From Phyto melanocephala (lineage: Eukaryota > Arthropoda > Insecta > Diptera > Rhinophoridae): a DNA stretch of 64,000 nt. Below, one piece after another: positions 1 through 11,787 of this stretch. Under the pieces are notes generated by a model, which was not told the origin of the DNA, made no database searches, and saw only the letters and a program-made list of their open reading frames with translations. The first letter of the stretch is position 1. Each line of letters opens with the position of its first letter. Location: contig OW799234.1 in the NCBI GenBank assembly GCA_941918925.1, forward strand, positions 137,005,305 to 137,069,304. Reading direction: 5' to 3'. The translations under genes and the position numbers were made by a program.

Positions 1-128
1 GTGTGTGCCGAGCAGAGGAGATAAAAAGAAAAAGTGGTTTATTTATACACGTACAGAATAAATTCCTATTAAATTCCACATTAAAAAGGAAGAGAGAAAA
101 AAAATAATCTAAGGAAACCAAGGAAGAA

Positions 129-189
129 ATGTTTTATGTTTTAAAATATTTATACTGTTTAGTGGCCGAAGTTTATGCAAAAAATGCAG
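129..189 (+). CDS. ELOVL exon 1 (start codon exon)
   Basis: ATG at 129 follows an A-rich leader and encodes 20 residues (starting MFYVLKYLYC). The exon ends in the first base of a split Asp codon, followed by the donor GTAAATAAG at 190. Joined to exon 2 it gives the family motif AKNA-DPRV. The first 128 bases are probably 5'UTR; the transcription start is not visible. Confidence 0.85.
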
Positions 190-3100
190 GTAAATAAGAG
201 TAACTTTAAAATGATATAAAAAAAAGAAAATAAAATGTAGTTTAGAAAAATATTCAAGCGATTTATGTCTGTAACTTTCATTTTAATATAAATTACATTC
301 TTATGCTACAGATCCACGAGTTAAACACTTGCCTCTCGTATATTCGCCTCTACCAATGTGTGTAATTTTGTCATTATATTTGGCATTTGTTCTACACTAC
401 GGTCCTAAATGGATGGAAAAACGTCAAGCCTTTCGAATGAAAATTATAATGCGTGTATATAATGCTGTACAAGTTGTGGCCAACTTTTTACTCTTCGTCT
501 ATGTGAGTTAAAAACTTTTTAGATTTTGAACACAAATACACATATATTTTATGTCTCATATATATACTCATACTCTAATAGAAAACATACACTCTAAAAA
601 AATACTTAAAAATTTACGATCATACATTATCTAAATTTTTGTTGAATAATTCATGTTGTCTTAAATTATACCGGCTTTGTAATTATTTGTAATAAAACAA
701 AAAAATTGTTAAATATTGCACAAAAACACAAATCTGCTGATAAAACAGTGTATGCTTTAAGCTCAGACACATGTTTTGAAACAACATCGAAGTATTGATT
801 AATGAGCATATCTATATTAAAACAGCAGAAAAGATGTTAAACCAAAAATATCAAAATGAGTAGACGCATCTAAAGATTTAATAGAGGCTCGCCAATATTT
901 CCATCAGTAAAATAAATTGTTATTTAAATCCTGCTCCAACGTTGTGTGTTGTTTGACATTAGCGGGTTCACTAAACGTTTTTTTTTTTTTGTACTAAAAT
1001 TTATTATACCAGGATTGAAAACTCCTAACAGTTATCGTTCCAGAAATAAATCTCATAATGAGTTTTTTGTATGAAGGTATCATTTCCCCAGCTAGGGTCG
1101 TATGGATTTTAAACTGAAATAAAATAAATGAGAAAAAAGTGAAAAACACAAAAGTTTATGATTATAGATGTAATAGTTTTACACATATCTCAAAAAACTT
1201 ATATACATTCTGTTTTAAAGCTACTACGCTTGTTTTTCTGTTCCAGTCCATTTTAAACTCAACTATGCAAGCTATTATCATATCCGACATGCGGCGAAAA
1301 CTGTTAATTTTGAATAGCAAGTGGGTGCCACACCAACTTCAAATTTTAAGATCAAATATCCGTAAGAACGATTCTTAAGCTTCATAGTTAATTGAAAAAA
1401 AATTAGATTAATCGGTTCAGCCGCTCTCGACTTTGGTGGGCGTAAGAGTGAACGTAAAAGTGATCGTTATCAATTTTCTTTTTTTTTTCAAACCTAATTC
1501 GGGTTATGTCGAACATAAAAAAAAACAACTAAGAGCACTATGTTCGGCTGTGCCAAATTTATGATACCCACTACCAATTTTGTGTACTTTTATAGCACAA
1601 AGTTTATTATTTTGTTATTAATAGTAGTTGCTATAGAATAATCTCTTTATACTAATATATGTATGTATCACTTTCTTTGTGTTACTTTGATTTACTATTA
1701 ATGTATTTTCCTTAATTAAGTCTTATAATGAAACGTTACGTATTTCTATGTTAGGAGTGAAACTACTCACTACGTTTTACTAAAATATTGTATTTTTATG
1801 GAAACTTAAGAGTATAGTTTGGTACCCAGGGGTAGTTTAAAAATGAAATTAGCTTTGTATCGGCATGTTACCTCCTACTTTTAAAATAATGTAATAATTT
1901 ATTACTAATAAATGTTTGAATTCAACTCATTTAATTCATTACTGTTTTTTTTTTTTTTTTTTGTAAACGTTTTGTCCCTATAAAAATAATATGAATTTCA
2001 GATAAAGCGTTATATGGGAGATGGGCGTTAAAGTGGGCGTGTTGCCTTAATTTTTCGAAATTATAGTTATATTGGCATAAATTAATTTTATTGTGCGAAA
2101 ATTTCATCATCACACATCTAATTCTGTCGGTTTATGAGCTTTTGAATTTTATTAAGAGTAAATTATGTGAGAAGTGGTCGTTAAAGTAGGCGTGTCAAAG
2201 TAGTGTCTGCTGATAAATTCAAAGTAAATATTTCAATACAGAGTCCCTTATTCTTGCAAAATTTCAGGATCATACAACTAATTTTGTCAGTTTAATTACG
2301 TTTTAAATTTTAAATACACCGAAAAAGACACTGTGCGGTATAAGTTTTCGGGCATTTGTATCTATATCTCCTTTCGTAATGTATAGTTTAGAGCAATTTT
2401 CGGGGAAAGATAATTTTTTTACTCAGGAAATATACCATCGAAATTTCATTGCTCTACGATTAATGAGTTTAGACACAATTGCAAGGACGTGGTTTCTTTG
2501 GCCTACTTCTTTATATTACGAGCTATTACTCTCTTCCTAATATACCGACATAGCCGATTTTCAATTCCAAGCAAGCCTTTTGTATAAGATATATTCTTGA
2601 GCCCACTAAATTTTTCGGTTCGACAGATGGACGGACATTGCTAGATCATCCATTAATGAAACACCAGGACTCAGAAAATATATACTTTATAGGGTCTAGA
2701 ATGGATATTTCGATGTGTCACAAACGTAATGACAACATGAATATACCCCCACCATTTTTTTCGTGTTCGGTATAAAAATAGTCGTTCTTAAGTGATAATT
2801 ATCGACGAACGATATTTGATTTTTAATAAATTTGATTAGAAACACTAATTTTATTCATTATTATTAATTAGAATTAAACATGTTTTGTGAAAAAAAATAT
2901 AGAAGAATTTAAAAAAAGACATATTTTATTCATCAAATCAAAAAGAGTGTTGTGTAATTTTAGGTCGTTTAGGTTGTAAAGAATTGCCCACTACTATCGG
3001 CCTTATTTTCATCAAAAGTGGCTAAGAGTGTATGTATCTATTGTATGTTCATGTATGTATACATATGTATGTATTTGCCTGTCTGTATTCTGGCTAGTTA

Positions 3101-6100
3101 GTAAACATATTAATTTGTTTAATGGTTTCTTTTATACTTAATATTTCAAATTCAATTCAGGGCATTCCAAATTCATACGGTCAAACAAATTTTAGCATTT
3201 CATGTCAACCCGTTGATCCTACAAATACTGAACCATGGATGATGCGTTTGCTTTACATAACATATGGCTATTATCTTACAAAATATTTGGATCTCTTCGA
3301 TACGGTATGTAATAATATGCATCGTTCATTAACCTTAAATATGTACATAGGTATGTAAGTAGGTATATGTATTTATATTTATTACATAAACGTATATCTC
3401 TTTTAGTACAGCTAATATTTAAGTGTAGTTTAATAAAGCATTAACAATAATTACACTATTTAAAGTTATTTTCATTTTTTTCTAAGCAAGGCATATTTAT
3501 TCATCAGGTAACCGCAGTTCGGGTAAATTTTTTTTGTTTATATTTTTAATATATGAAGTTTGGTATTTGAAATAAAAGAGAAAAGAGGGAAAATTGTTTT
3601 TATCAATAGGCGTTGACAGTTCAAGTTTAAAATATGTGGAGAAAAAAATAGTATGCTAACGAATCAAGACTACCTGATGCATAAACATGCCTTGACTTTT
3701 GGAAATAAATAAAAATTATAAAATATCCTGTTTAGTGATCAAATATCTTCGCATATAATAAAAATGAAAACAACATCTTTATATTTTACTTTCATGTTCA
3801 TGTAAATAATATGTATTGTTTGGACGAAATAAGTAATAATTATTTGTTGTTGTTGTTTTCCACTTACATATATGTAAAAGTAGACTTCATTAAAAATTTT
3901 AAAATATAAAAATGTTGGCAAGTGTTATTCCTTTGCAACAAAATTTATTAATTTGGACTTATCTCCTTTACAAGTGAAGGCAATCACATGTAAATTTTTA
4001 TATCAATATAAGTATGTAGGTATCGTATGAAAGGAAATAATCCATAGATAAGAAAAAAATTCTTGAATGGTTTAATTAAAGTATGAAGTTTTATGTATTT
4101 TTTACTTATTAATTAATTAATTTTTGGATTCCATACTTTTATGAAATGACATTTGCCTTAGGATCTTATTCTCTTATATTATTTGTATGTTTTAATAAAA
4201 CTTTCTATTATCAATTCTTTGGTTGAAAGTATCGAAAGTATAGCCATTTAATAAAACTTGCTGCTACGTATTCAGCAAATTTAAATGGTATATTTTTATT
4301 AATATGTCGATAGAGTGCTGAAGATAAAATCGTAGCTCATTTCGGTAATGCATTCTAATGAATGATTAAGCAAATATAAAATTCTTTTATCTTTGAAGAC
4401 TGTCTTTGAGCAAAATCTGCAGTGTTTGCTTACTACCAAACAAAATATACATTTTTTAAAATTATGGCTTATACTTATGTTTTTTACATCTGACCTATTA
4501 AATCTCCCATTGCTAAATACGGACGTGTCGTGTGATGGCATTAAAACATAACTTCTGTAAACCACATGTGTTATGCCATCTGACTCTGATATTTCAAATA
4601 GAACGCGCTCTATTTTGTTCTGACAAGTCACCTGTCTTTAGCTAGTTGGCAGAAATCTGTGCTGTTGGAAAGCAGTCAGAGCAGTCAGAACAAACATAAA
4701 AAATTACATATGGAAACAAATTTACAAAGTCTGATATAAAGTACATGCCGCGTATTAGCTGTTTTAAAGAGCATATGACTTAAGTTATTAATACCAAACA
4801 AAATGTTGCAAAAATTTAACAAAACTAATCAAAGCTTAAATTGCAATTTTTTTTATTTACTTGTAAACACAACTTCTGTTGTATCGGTTGTATGTTGTAC
4901 TGTTAAGAAATACAAAAATAGTACCAATAGTACAAACATACACTAAAGTGTATGCACTTTAGTTAGAAACAAATATGAGCGATATTTCTGTGTATATTGG
5001 TTGGTTGGTTGGCAAAAATCAATACTTACAAAAAAACGTTAAAACTTGTTATAAAATTTTTCACATTTTTTCTTTAACAGCCATAACAGCGAATAAAAAT
5101 TATAAAAAGCCTCGTAAAAACTTCAAGCAAAAATTTAGTGTAAAAGTGTTACAGACGTTAAAAATGGTCACCAACACATACTGCCTTTTTATGTTGGCTT
5201 ACTGCAAAAAAAGCATGTTGCAATTATATAACTCACCGTTTATACGACAGATTGATTAAATAATATTTGTACAGCGACTACTTTTTAGTTTTGATTTAAA
5301 AAAGGTTTTTATTTGTCTTTTTAGTTTTCTGCTCAACATTTACATATAATTAGAATTTTCTTTTATAACAAACAAAAACAAAAACATTTCTTATAATTGC
5401 ATTTAACACGTACACATTATCGGCCTAACAGTTAGTTTTTGTAGCATAAAAATTCCACAAATGCAGCCACCCAAACACAATGATGGTTTTAATGTATGAA
5501 AATGTCTTAATTCTAACTTTTTTCAAATAAAGGATAATCACCCGCAAAGAAAAACTATGGTTACGACATGATCACGACGGTCATATTATATTCTCTAAAA
5601 CAATATTTGGTTGTCGAAATCAAGAACTAGTTATTTTTATACTATTTCATCATATATTTTATCACAATAATTAAGTATTTGTTTGAATTGTATCATTTAA
5701 TATTTACTTTTCGTAAAAATCTTAAAATGGTTGTCATTTAAAATAGTATGATTTAAAAAAATTAATTTGACAAAAATAAAATTATATTCAAAAGCATTAA
5801 AATTTCAAATAATCATTAAAAAATAGGCGAGACAACAGTACGATTACAAATCAATCCAGCTATGATTTTTTTAAATAATAATTTGATTTCAATTTTTCTT
5901 CTTCTTGCTGAATAAATTTTTATTATTTTTAAAGTTCGATATGTCAAAAAAAAAATATACAAAAATTTTTAAAAAATTAAAGAAACTTAAAAATCAACAA
6001 GAAAATGTAAAAAAATATTGGTATAAAAATTTCAATTAAAAAGGTAAGTACAATCAATATATGCATTTAACTAACAGTAAAAGACAATAATTTGTGATGG

Positions 6101-9100
6101 AAAATAGTCAATTTCAATTGTAGGCATATATATGATTATTGCTTCTTACTTAAAATAAACATAATAATGATTACTGGTAACCATTATTTGTTTTAATCAC
6201 AATCATGCAATTCAATCATAGTATGTTGCTCTTCGATTATAATTACCACAACCATGTTTTTTCTTTGCGTGCACAAATAAATTTTTAGATGTTTTCGGAA
6301 AGAATAACGTAAAAACATACGTGTTTTTGTTTTACCAAGCAAAATGTTTAACAACATACTTATGTTCCTATAGTTATTGCTAATAAATAAAAAATGAAAG
6401 AACGTTTCAAATAAGACAATTCGGCTTTAATAACTTTTTTGAACCAAAAAAATATTATTCTAATTCTTATTTAAATAATACTAGTAAAATAACTTAAATA
6501 TGTATTAACATTTTATTTAAATTTGTATACCCTTTACACAGTGAAAAAGGGTATATATAGGTTTGTCATTCCGTGTGAAATTTCTACAATTTTCATTTCC
6601 GACCCCATAAAGCATATATTTTCTGAAAGCTTATGAATAGGGGAGTCGATTTAGCTCTGTCAGTCTGTCTGTCCGTCTGTCCTTGTGTATGTTGAAATCT
6701 TGAAACTTTGAAATGTTAAAACTTTTTGAAGCCCCCCGATATCGCCTGGACCCGGGTGAGGTATTAATATATCACAAATATTCGGGAGTTGATAAGTATT
6801 GAAAATCAGAAACATCGGTATATAAACAACTGAGATGTGAGCAAAAAACCACGACCACCTCGATTTTTTTTCACAAAAACAACATTACAACAACAACATA
6901 CATACATACAAACGTGTATACTAGTTAGAGAAAACGTGGCATCGAATCCCAGCTAAGCCAAAAAAAAAATTTTTTTATAGTTTTTTTTATTTTTTATTTA
7001 ATATATTATATATATTATTATTATTTTTTTTTTAATTTTTTTATTATTTTTTTTTTGTTTTATATTTATTATATATATTTTAATTATTTTTTTTTTAATT
7101 TTTTTTTTATTGATTTTTTTTTAATTTTTTTTTTAAATTATTTTTTTTTTTTTTTTTTTTTTTATTTTTTTTTTAAATTTTTTTTTTAATTTTTTTTTTA
7201 TTTTTTTTTAACATACATACGTAAATTTATAATTTTACAATGGAATGTTTTTATATATGTATGTTTTTTATATGTATGTACGTATTTAATATGGGGAATG
7301 GTGATACAAACTACTGTTATTGCATGACTACACGTTGTGAAGGGTATATAAGATTCGGCATGGCCGAATATAGCGCTCTTACTTGTTTATATTAATTTAT
7401 TTATTTATTTTAATTATTTTTATTTTGGCTCAAGTTAATTTATTCTATTATTCGATTTCGTAGAAACATTTGCTAAATTTAATTAAATTAAATTAAATTG
7501 TAATAATTTTTTTAGGAACACTTGCATTCCACTCGGCTAACATCGGAATAACTTTTAAATATTAAAAAAAAAATTACAATTAATTATAATTTAGGAAATA
7601 TTTATAGGAAATTAAACAAAATGACTTAATATACATATGTAGATCCAAGAAGTCAACTAAATTTTAAATAAGTATACAAACCAAAGCTAAACAAAACTGC
7701 TAAATTACATCTTAGATTTTAGCAATTCTAAAGTCTACACTTTTCATCAATCCATCTATTATTTTGTAGATTTTTATAGTGCTGCGAAAGAAGAATCAGC
7801 AAATCACTTTTCTTCACGTGTACCATCATACCGGAATGGTGTTTGGAGTTTATATCTATATGACGTTTATGCCAGGTAATATTACAAATATGCCATTAAA
7901 TTTATACAGCACCTAAACTAAATAGAGATCACGCTATGAGCTTGACTTTCTGTTAGCTGACCTGTTTGACCCATAGTATGAGTTGCCAAGTAAAAATTTT
8001 CCGATTAATACTGCCAAAAAAATTTGTTTTGTAAGACTAAATGAATTGAATGCAAAATCATTGTTATATAAACATAACAAACGAAACAATATTTGTGTTT
8101 GGTTCTGAAAAATAAATATAAATGGTTTCCAGCATTCTAGAAATTCGGTATATATTGTGTAAGAGCTGACAGCGCAGTAATTAAAATATCTTTCGATCTT
8201 AAAAATTCTTAGCCAACAGAAATGCATGCTGCGTAAAGTTTGAGTAACAACATGGGTTGTTTGTTTTATATGTTAAATTTAATATTTCTTTAAAAAAAGT
8301 ATGTTTTATCTGATATCTTGCAACACTGTTATTAAAAAACTAGCATGAATACTCATGACATTACCAACGTAAAAAATACATACATACATATTTTGTATTT
8401 ACAAATGTTTTAAAATAACTGAAAGGCATTGTATTGTTTATTTAAAAAAATTTTGACATTTTAAAACTTTAAGAAATTATTCATCACATTATAACAGTGC
8501 GACACTTAAGACAGCCTGTGAATTAGCTTAGAATTTATTTAAGAAACACGATAAAAAAGCTTAACATAAGAATTTCTGCAAATATAGTAAAGAGTGGGCC
8601 ATTTATTGGCTTAAATTTAAACCAGCGGTTATTTATAAAATTCAGTATTTTTTCTCCGCTAAACGAAACAAATCGATTTAGGTTTGTGCAACGTGTGGAT
8701 TTATTGAAAATTTATGGTATTGATGTGAACGATGTTTCGTTTGAACAGGATGGTGCAACTTGCCACAACGTTTAATGGCCGTTTAATTAGCCGAAATGAT
8801 TATGTCAATTAGCCGCCAAGAAGTTGCGATTTGACAGCGTTGGACTATTTTCTGTGAGGCGCCGTTAAGGCCAGGTGCTATGCAGACAAACCAGAGAGAA
8901 TTGAGCATATGAAGGTCAACATTCGTACTGCCATTGCCAAGATATAAAACCACACAGACTTGAAAAAGTGCTCCAAATTTATTTCGATCGAATGGGGTAC
9001 TGTAAGGCCAGCCGCGGCAGCCATATGAATGAAATAATATTTCATTTCTAACCAGAACAATTGTTCTTCACAAAGAAAAAGTGAATTTGGCAAAATTTTA

Positions 9101-9652
9101 AATCGTTTCTGTTTTTTGCATTTATAAATTTAAATTTTTAAATGGCCCACCCTTTACATATGTACATATTTGCACAAGAGATTGATTTTTATTTTACTTC
9201 TAAATTTGACAAGTTAATAAATATTAAAAATAGTATATAATAAATATGTATGTAAAACTTTATTTATTGTTTCAATTTAAGGAAGTCATGCAACAATGCT
9301 GGGACTGATTAATCTTCTTGTACATACCGTTATGTATTCATATTATTTCATTACATCCCTGAGACCGATAAAGGAGACACTGTGGTGGAAACGACATATT
9401 ACGCAATTGCAATTAGTACAGTTTGGTTATTTGGCTGTTCACTTTCTACAAGTGGTCATTCATAATACTTGTGGCCATCCAAATTTAGTGGCGCTTGTCG
9501 GTTTTATGCAAAATATATTCATGTTTGCATTATTTTTCGATTTTTACTACAAGGCCTACCTGAAGAAATCTACTAACACTGCTGAAAATGATTATAATCG
9601 TTTAACAAGTCACAATTTAAATCAATTAAAAGAGAAATTAAAATCAAGTTAG
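129..9652 (+). CDS. ELOVL-family very-long-chain fatty-acid elongase, complete five-exon gene
   Basis: Join 129-189, 312-502, 3161-3304, 7770-7875, 9282-9652 gives 290 residues, a normal ELO length. All four introns are GT-AG and all junctions keep phase (1,0,0,1). ELO landmarks in order: DPRVKHLPL at 21-29, SPxP, GPKWM, YNAVQVVANF (exon 2); SISCQPVDP and MMRLLYITYGYYLTKYLDLF (exon 3); VLRKKNQQITFLHVYHH with the catalytic HxxHH box at 148-152 (exon 4); GSHATMLGLINLLVH, ITQLQLVQF and FFDFYYKAYLKK (exon 5). The family catalyses the malonyl-CoA condensation step of fatty-acid elongation in the ER membrane, with about seven hydrophobic segments. The ATG at 129 is the first after an in-frame TAA at 105-107. 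No dilysine ER signal is seen at the C-terminus (it ends KLKSS). Flies have many ELOVL paralogues, so I give no symbol. The ELO assignment is firm; substrate chain length cannot be read. Confidence 0.94.
312..502 (+). CDS. ELOVL exon 2
   Basis: The acceptor TATGCTACAG ends at 311. The exon encodes DPRVKHLPLVYSPLP through VQVVANFLLFVY (residues 21-84), covering the first membrane segments. The donor GTGAGT lies at 503-508. The following intron (503-3160) holds an inverted mini-me copy and no exon-like sequence that I can recognise. Confidence 0.93.
1524..2775 (-). mobile_element. mini-me-like interspersed repeat in ELOVL intron 2, reverse orientation
   Basis: It begins with the inverted terminus AACTAAGAGCAC followed by TTCGGCTGTGCC. 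It carries the internal repeat text AAAGCGTTATATGGGAG and ends at AATATACCCCCACCATTT. The same order, reversed, recurs at 16405, 19218 and 49108. Orientation is assigned relative to those copies. It is non-coding. Confidence 0.75.
3161..3304 (+). CDS. ELOVL exon 3
   Basis: The acceptor TTCAATTCAG ends at 3160. The exon reads GIPNSYGQTNFSISC then QPVDPTNTEPWMMRLLYI and ends YLDLFDT (residues 85-132). The donor GTATGT starts at 3305. It enters and leaves in phase 0. The text is strongly family-typical. Confidence 0.94.
5538..6275. mobile_element. TIR-bearing non-autonomous element (MITE-like), ~740 bp
   Basis: The left end at 5541 reads CCGCAAAGAAAAACTATGGT. The right end near 6250-6269 is its inverse with few mismatches (AACCATGTTTTTTCTTTGCG). 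The interior is AT-rich and non-coding. The exact ends and target duplication are not clear, so the superfamily is left open. Confidence 0.5.
6526..7387 (+). mobile_element. mini-me-like interspersed repeat with homopolymeric T core
   Basis: It starts TATACCCTTTACACAGTG, has the GTCY tract (GTCAGTCTGTCTGTCCGTC) near 6658 and ends TTCGGCATGGCCGAATATAG then CGCTCTTACTTGTTT. Between about 6961 and 7210 lies a ~250-bp T-rich run broken by short A/TA blocks. A reverse-oriented relative with an A-rich core lies at 34121-34731. Confidence 0.8.
7770..7875 (+). CDS. ELOVL exon 4 with the HxxHH catalytic box
   Basis: The acceptor ATTTTGTAG ends at 7769. The exon encodes IFIVLRKKNQQ, then ITFLHVYHHTGMVFGVYIY and MTFMP (residues 133-167). 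H148, H151 and H152 form the histidine box expected for elongases. It ends with one base of a split Gly codon and the donor GTAATA at 7876. It is too short to stand out by length alone and was found by motif. Confidence 0.93.
8587..9157 (+). pseudogene. mariner-type transposase relic in ELOVL intron 4
   Basis: Near-inverted ends GTAAAGAGTGGGCCATTTA (8587) and TAAATGGCCCACCCTTTAC (to 9157) bracket broken transposase sequence. Readable pieces on the + strand include FEQDGATCHN near 8736, and around 8816-8875 sequence coding for a PPRSCDLTALDYFL-like stretch. That region normally carries the last catalytic Asp of mariner-type DDE/D enzymes. Frameshifts and stops make it non-functional, and only the C-terminal half remains. 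Confidence 0.75.
9282..9652 (+). CDS. ELOVL exon 5 and stop codon
   Basis: The acceptor TTCAATTTAAG ends at 9281. The first two bases complete a Gly codon split with exon 4. The exon encodes GSHATMLGLINLLVHTVMYS through FALFFDFYYKAYLKKS and a short polar tail (residues 168-290), stopping at TAG 9650-9652. It covers the C-terminal half of the elongase, including the ITQLQLVQF motif. Confidence 0.94.
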
Positions 9653-9674
9653 TAATTGAATATCACTACATTGT

Positions 9675-9680
9675 AATAAA
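9675..9680 (+). other. candidate polyadenylation signal for ELOVL
   Basis: AATAAA lies 23 bases after the ELOVL stop codon, followed by AT-rich sequence. It is the first canonical signal downstream. Other AATAAA-like sites follow, so usage is inferred. Confidence 0.55.
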
Positions 9681-10713
9681 CACTAACTTAATCTGCTAGA
9701 AAATACATTTAATTAACCAATTTAAAATTGTTCGAGATTATTCCTAAAATATTTCGTTCTATTGATAAAGGTTGGTTAGTATTTAACAAAAAAAAAAAAA
9801 AAACATCTTTTTTTCTCAAGAGCCTAGACATAAAGAGAATGATATTAAACGTTGCTAAATCACATTGGCAAGGAAATCTGTTATATAAACCCTTTATATA
9901 TTTTTTTTATAATTTTTATTTTTTGTATTCGAAGAAAGAATATTGGGAATTGAAAGCAAGTTCTGATCATTAAAAAAAACAAGCCATATATGTGAGGGCT
10001 TTTATTGTTTATGTTTTTTGAAATTGTCTTAACTTTTTTTCAATACATTTTTAAGAAAGGGTCGACATCTTTTTGATAAGAAAAATTTTTTTCGATGTTT
10101 AAATCAGTCAATTTGTTACAATCAACAAATATACTTTCAAGCATTTTGATGGCATTATTCTTTATTTAATTAGGTAAATATATTATTAAATTTAATACCT
10201 GAATATCAATTCAATACCAAAATTTATGATTGTTTAATTTAATTTACTGAAATATTTAAGTTCTTTAGATTATATAGAATAAAACAAAGGAATTGTGATT
10301 TAGATGCTTGAAATTCTGCATTAACTAAAGTTAATTAGATGTATTTGTTAAAAAATAAATCATATATTTTTTTTGGATACATACATATAATCTATTTATA
10401 TATTTCGTTAAACTAAAGCCTTAAAAATAATGCAAATTAAAAGAATGAAATTTCTGTGTCAAATCAAATTCTTTGCCAGGATAAACCATGTGCAAAAGAA
10501 TTAAAATTTCTAAATAAATTTTTATACAATCAAAATTTACATAAAATTGAAAACGATAAAATCTAAACCCAATAATCTTTGGTAGTTTATTTGTTCCAAA
10601 AAAACGCTGCACTGTTATTCCTTTTTATATGGCTTCTTCAGATAGGACCAAAGATATCGTTAATTTTTTGCAGGCTTCTAATTGCTTGCTTTGCACGACT
10701 ACAAAAACAAATT
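9681..10713. other. AT-rich intergenic stretch
   Basis: No gene-like or RNA-like signal is seen. Open frames here are low-complexity and rich in Lys, Ile and Phe, as expected by chance from AT-rich DNA. Confidence 0.6.
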
Positions 10714-11787
10714 AGCGGAAATCACCCTTCGTTGCAAACATGATGCAAATGTTGCAGATCTTGCAAGTCTTTTATATATTATACTAGCCAAACCCGGCGC
10801 GCGTTGCTACGCCCCTTAATGAATCGAAATGCATTCTGAATTTTAATTGAATATCAAGTGCAAAAACCTAAAAATTATAATTTTCTTATCACGAAATTGT
10901 AAAGTCATAATAGCTCAATATGTGTGCAAAGTTTCAGAAGAACCGGACCAGTGCAAGTACCTCAAAATTATAATTGTTTTTATGGGCATGGCCCTGCCCA
11001 CTTTTTTAATCACGAAATTGTAAAGTCATAATAGCTCAATAAGTGTGCAAAGTTTCAGAATAATCGGTCCAGTGCAAGTACCTCAAAATGATACCTATTT
11101 TTTATGGGCGTGGCACTGCCCACTTTTCTAATCACGAAATTATTTAGTCACGACAGCTCGATATGTGTGCAAAGTTTCAGAAAAATCGGTCTGGTGCAAG
11201 TACCTCAAAATTATAACCTTTTTTTATGGACGTGGCCCTGCCCACTTTTCTAATCACGAAATTATATGGTTATGACAGCTTAGTATGTGTGCAAAGTTTC
11301 AGAAAAATCTGTCCAGTGCAAGTACCTTAAAATTAAAACTTTTTTAGGGGCGTGGCCCCGCCCACTTTTCTTATCACAAAATTATTTAGTCATGACAGCT
11401 CGATATGTGTGCAAAGTTTCAGAAAAATCAGTCAAGTGCAAGTAGCTAAAACTGATAACTAATTTTTATGGGCGTGGCTCCGCCCACTTTTTTCCACCCA
11501 TAAACACTCCCTGGTATGTGTACAACAACTTGCCAAAGTTTGAGTCCGATCGGTTTTACAGTTTCGGAGTCTATAGCTAACACACACACACACACAGAGT
11601 TTCACTTTTATATATATAGATTGCAAACGTTGCTTTTAAAAATTTCCAACTGTTTTTAGTATTGGAAATAAGTGCTTGTGTCGGAAATGTAATTTTAGTG
11701 TATATTGTTTTTATGTTGTTGTTATACTAGACTTGCATGATTTGCAACTTTTGCATGATCTGTTTGCAACGAAGGGTGATTTCCCCT
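10714..11787. mobile_element. TIR transposon (non-autonomous) disrupted by a nested repeat
   Basis: The left terminus AGCGGAAATCACCCTTCGTT and the inverse right terminus AACGAAGGGTGATTTCCCCT (ending 11787) agree at almost every position over ~27 bases. Weaker similarity continues for another ~25 bases. Both flanks carry ATT, a possible 3-bp target duplication. Removing the nested repeat (10792-11621) leaves a ~245-bp MITE-like element. No coding sequence is present. Confidence 0.7.
10792..11621 (+). repeat. interspersed element with about five ~120-bp internal tandem units, copy 1
   Basis: It starts ACTAGCCAAACCCGGCGCGC and ends with (AC)n, GAGTTTCACTTTTATATATA and TAGAT. Internal units each contain TGTGCAAAGTTTCAGAA, GTGCAAGTACCTCAAAA and GGGCGTGGC...GCCCACTTTT, with unit anchors near 10902, 11020, 11145, 11268 and 11388. 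Copy 2 lies at 51064-51808. The start and end resemble a repeat class common in insect genomes (ACTAGC...TATAGAT). It is non-coding. Confidence 0.8.

Larger units (their letters stand above)
3305..7769 (+). other. ELOVL intron 3, AT-rich, with repeats
   Basis: This 4.5-kb intron contains a TIR element (~5538-6275) and a mini-me copy (6526-7387). A 110-codon antisense open frame at 4299-4631 is discussed in findings. The remainder (3360-4290, 4640-5530, 6280-6520, 7390-7769) is AT-rich with no recognisable coding or RNA gene signal. Confidence 0.7.

Noticed and set aside
11340..11480. GGGCGTGGC/GCCACGCCC boxes resembling Sp1/KLF binding sites
   Set aside because: They recur in every unit of a dispersed repeat, so they are repeat text and not evidence for a promoter here.
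10900..11510. Regularly spaced ~120-bp repeats that could suggest a CRISPR array
   Set aside because: The whole unit repeats, including the would-be spacers; units are too long and diverged, and the context is an insect genome.
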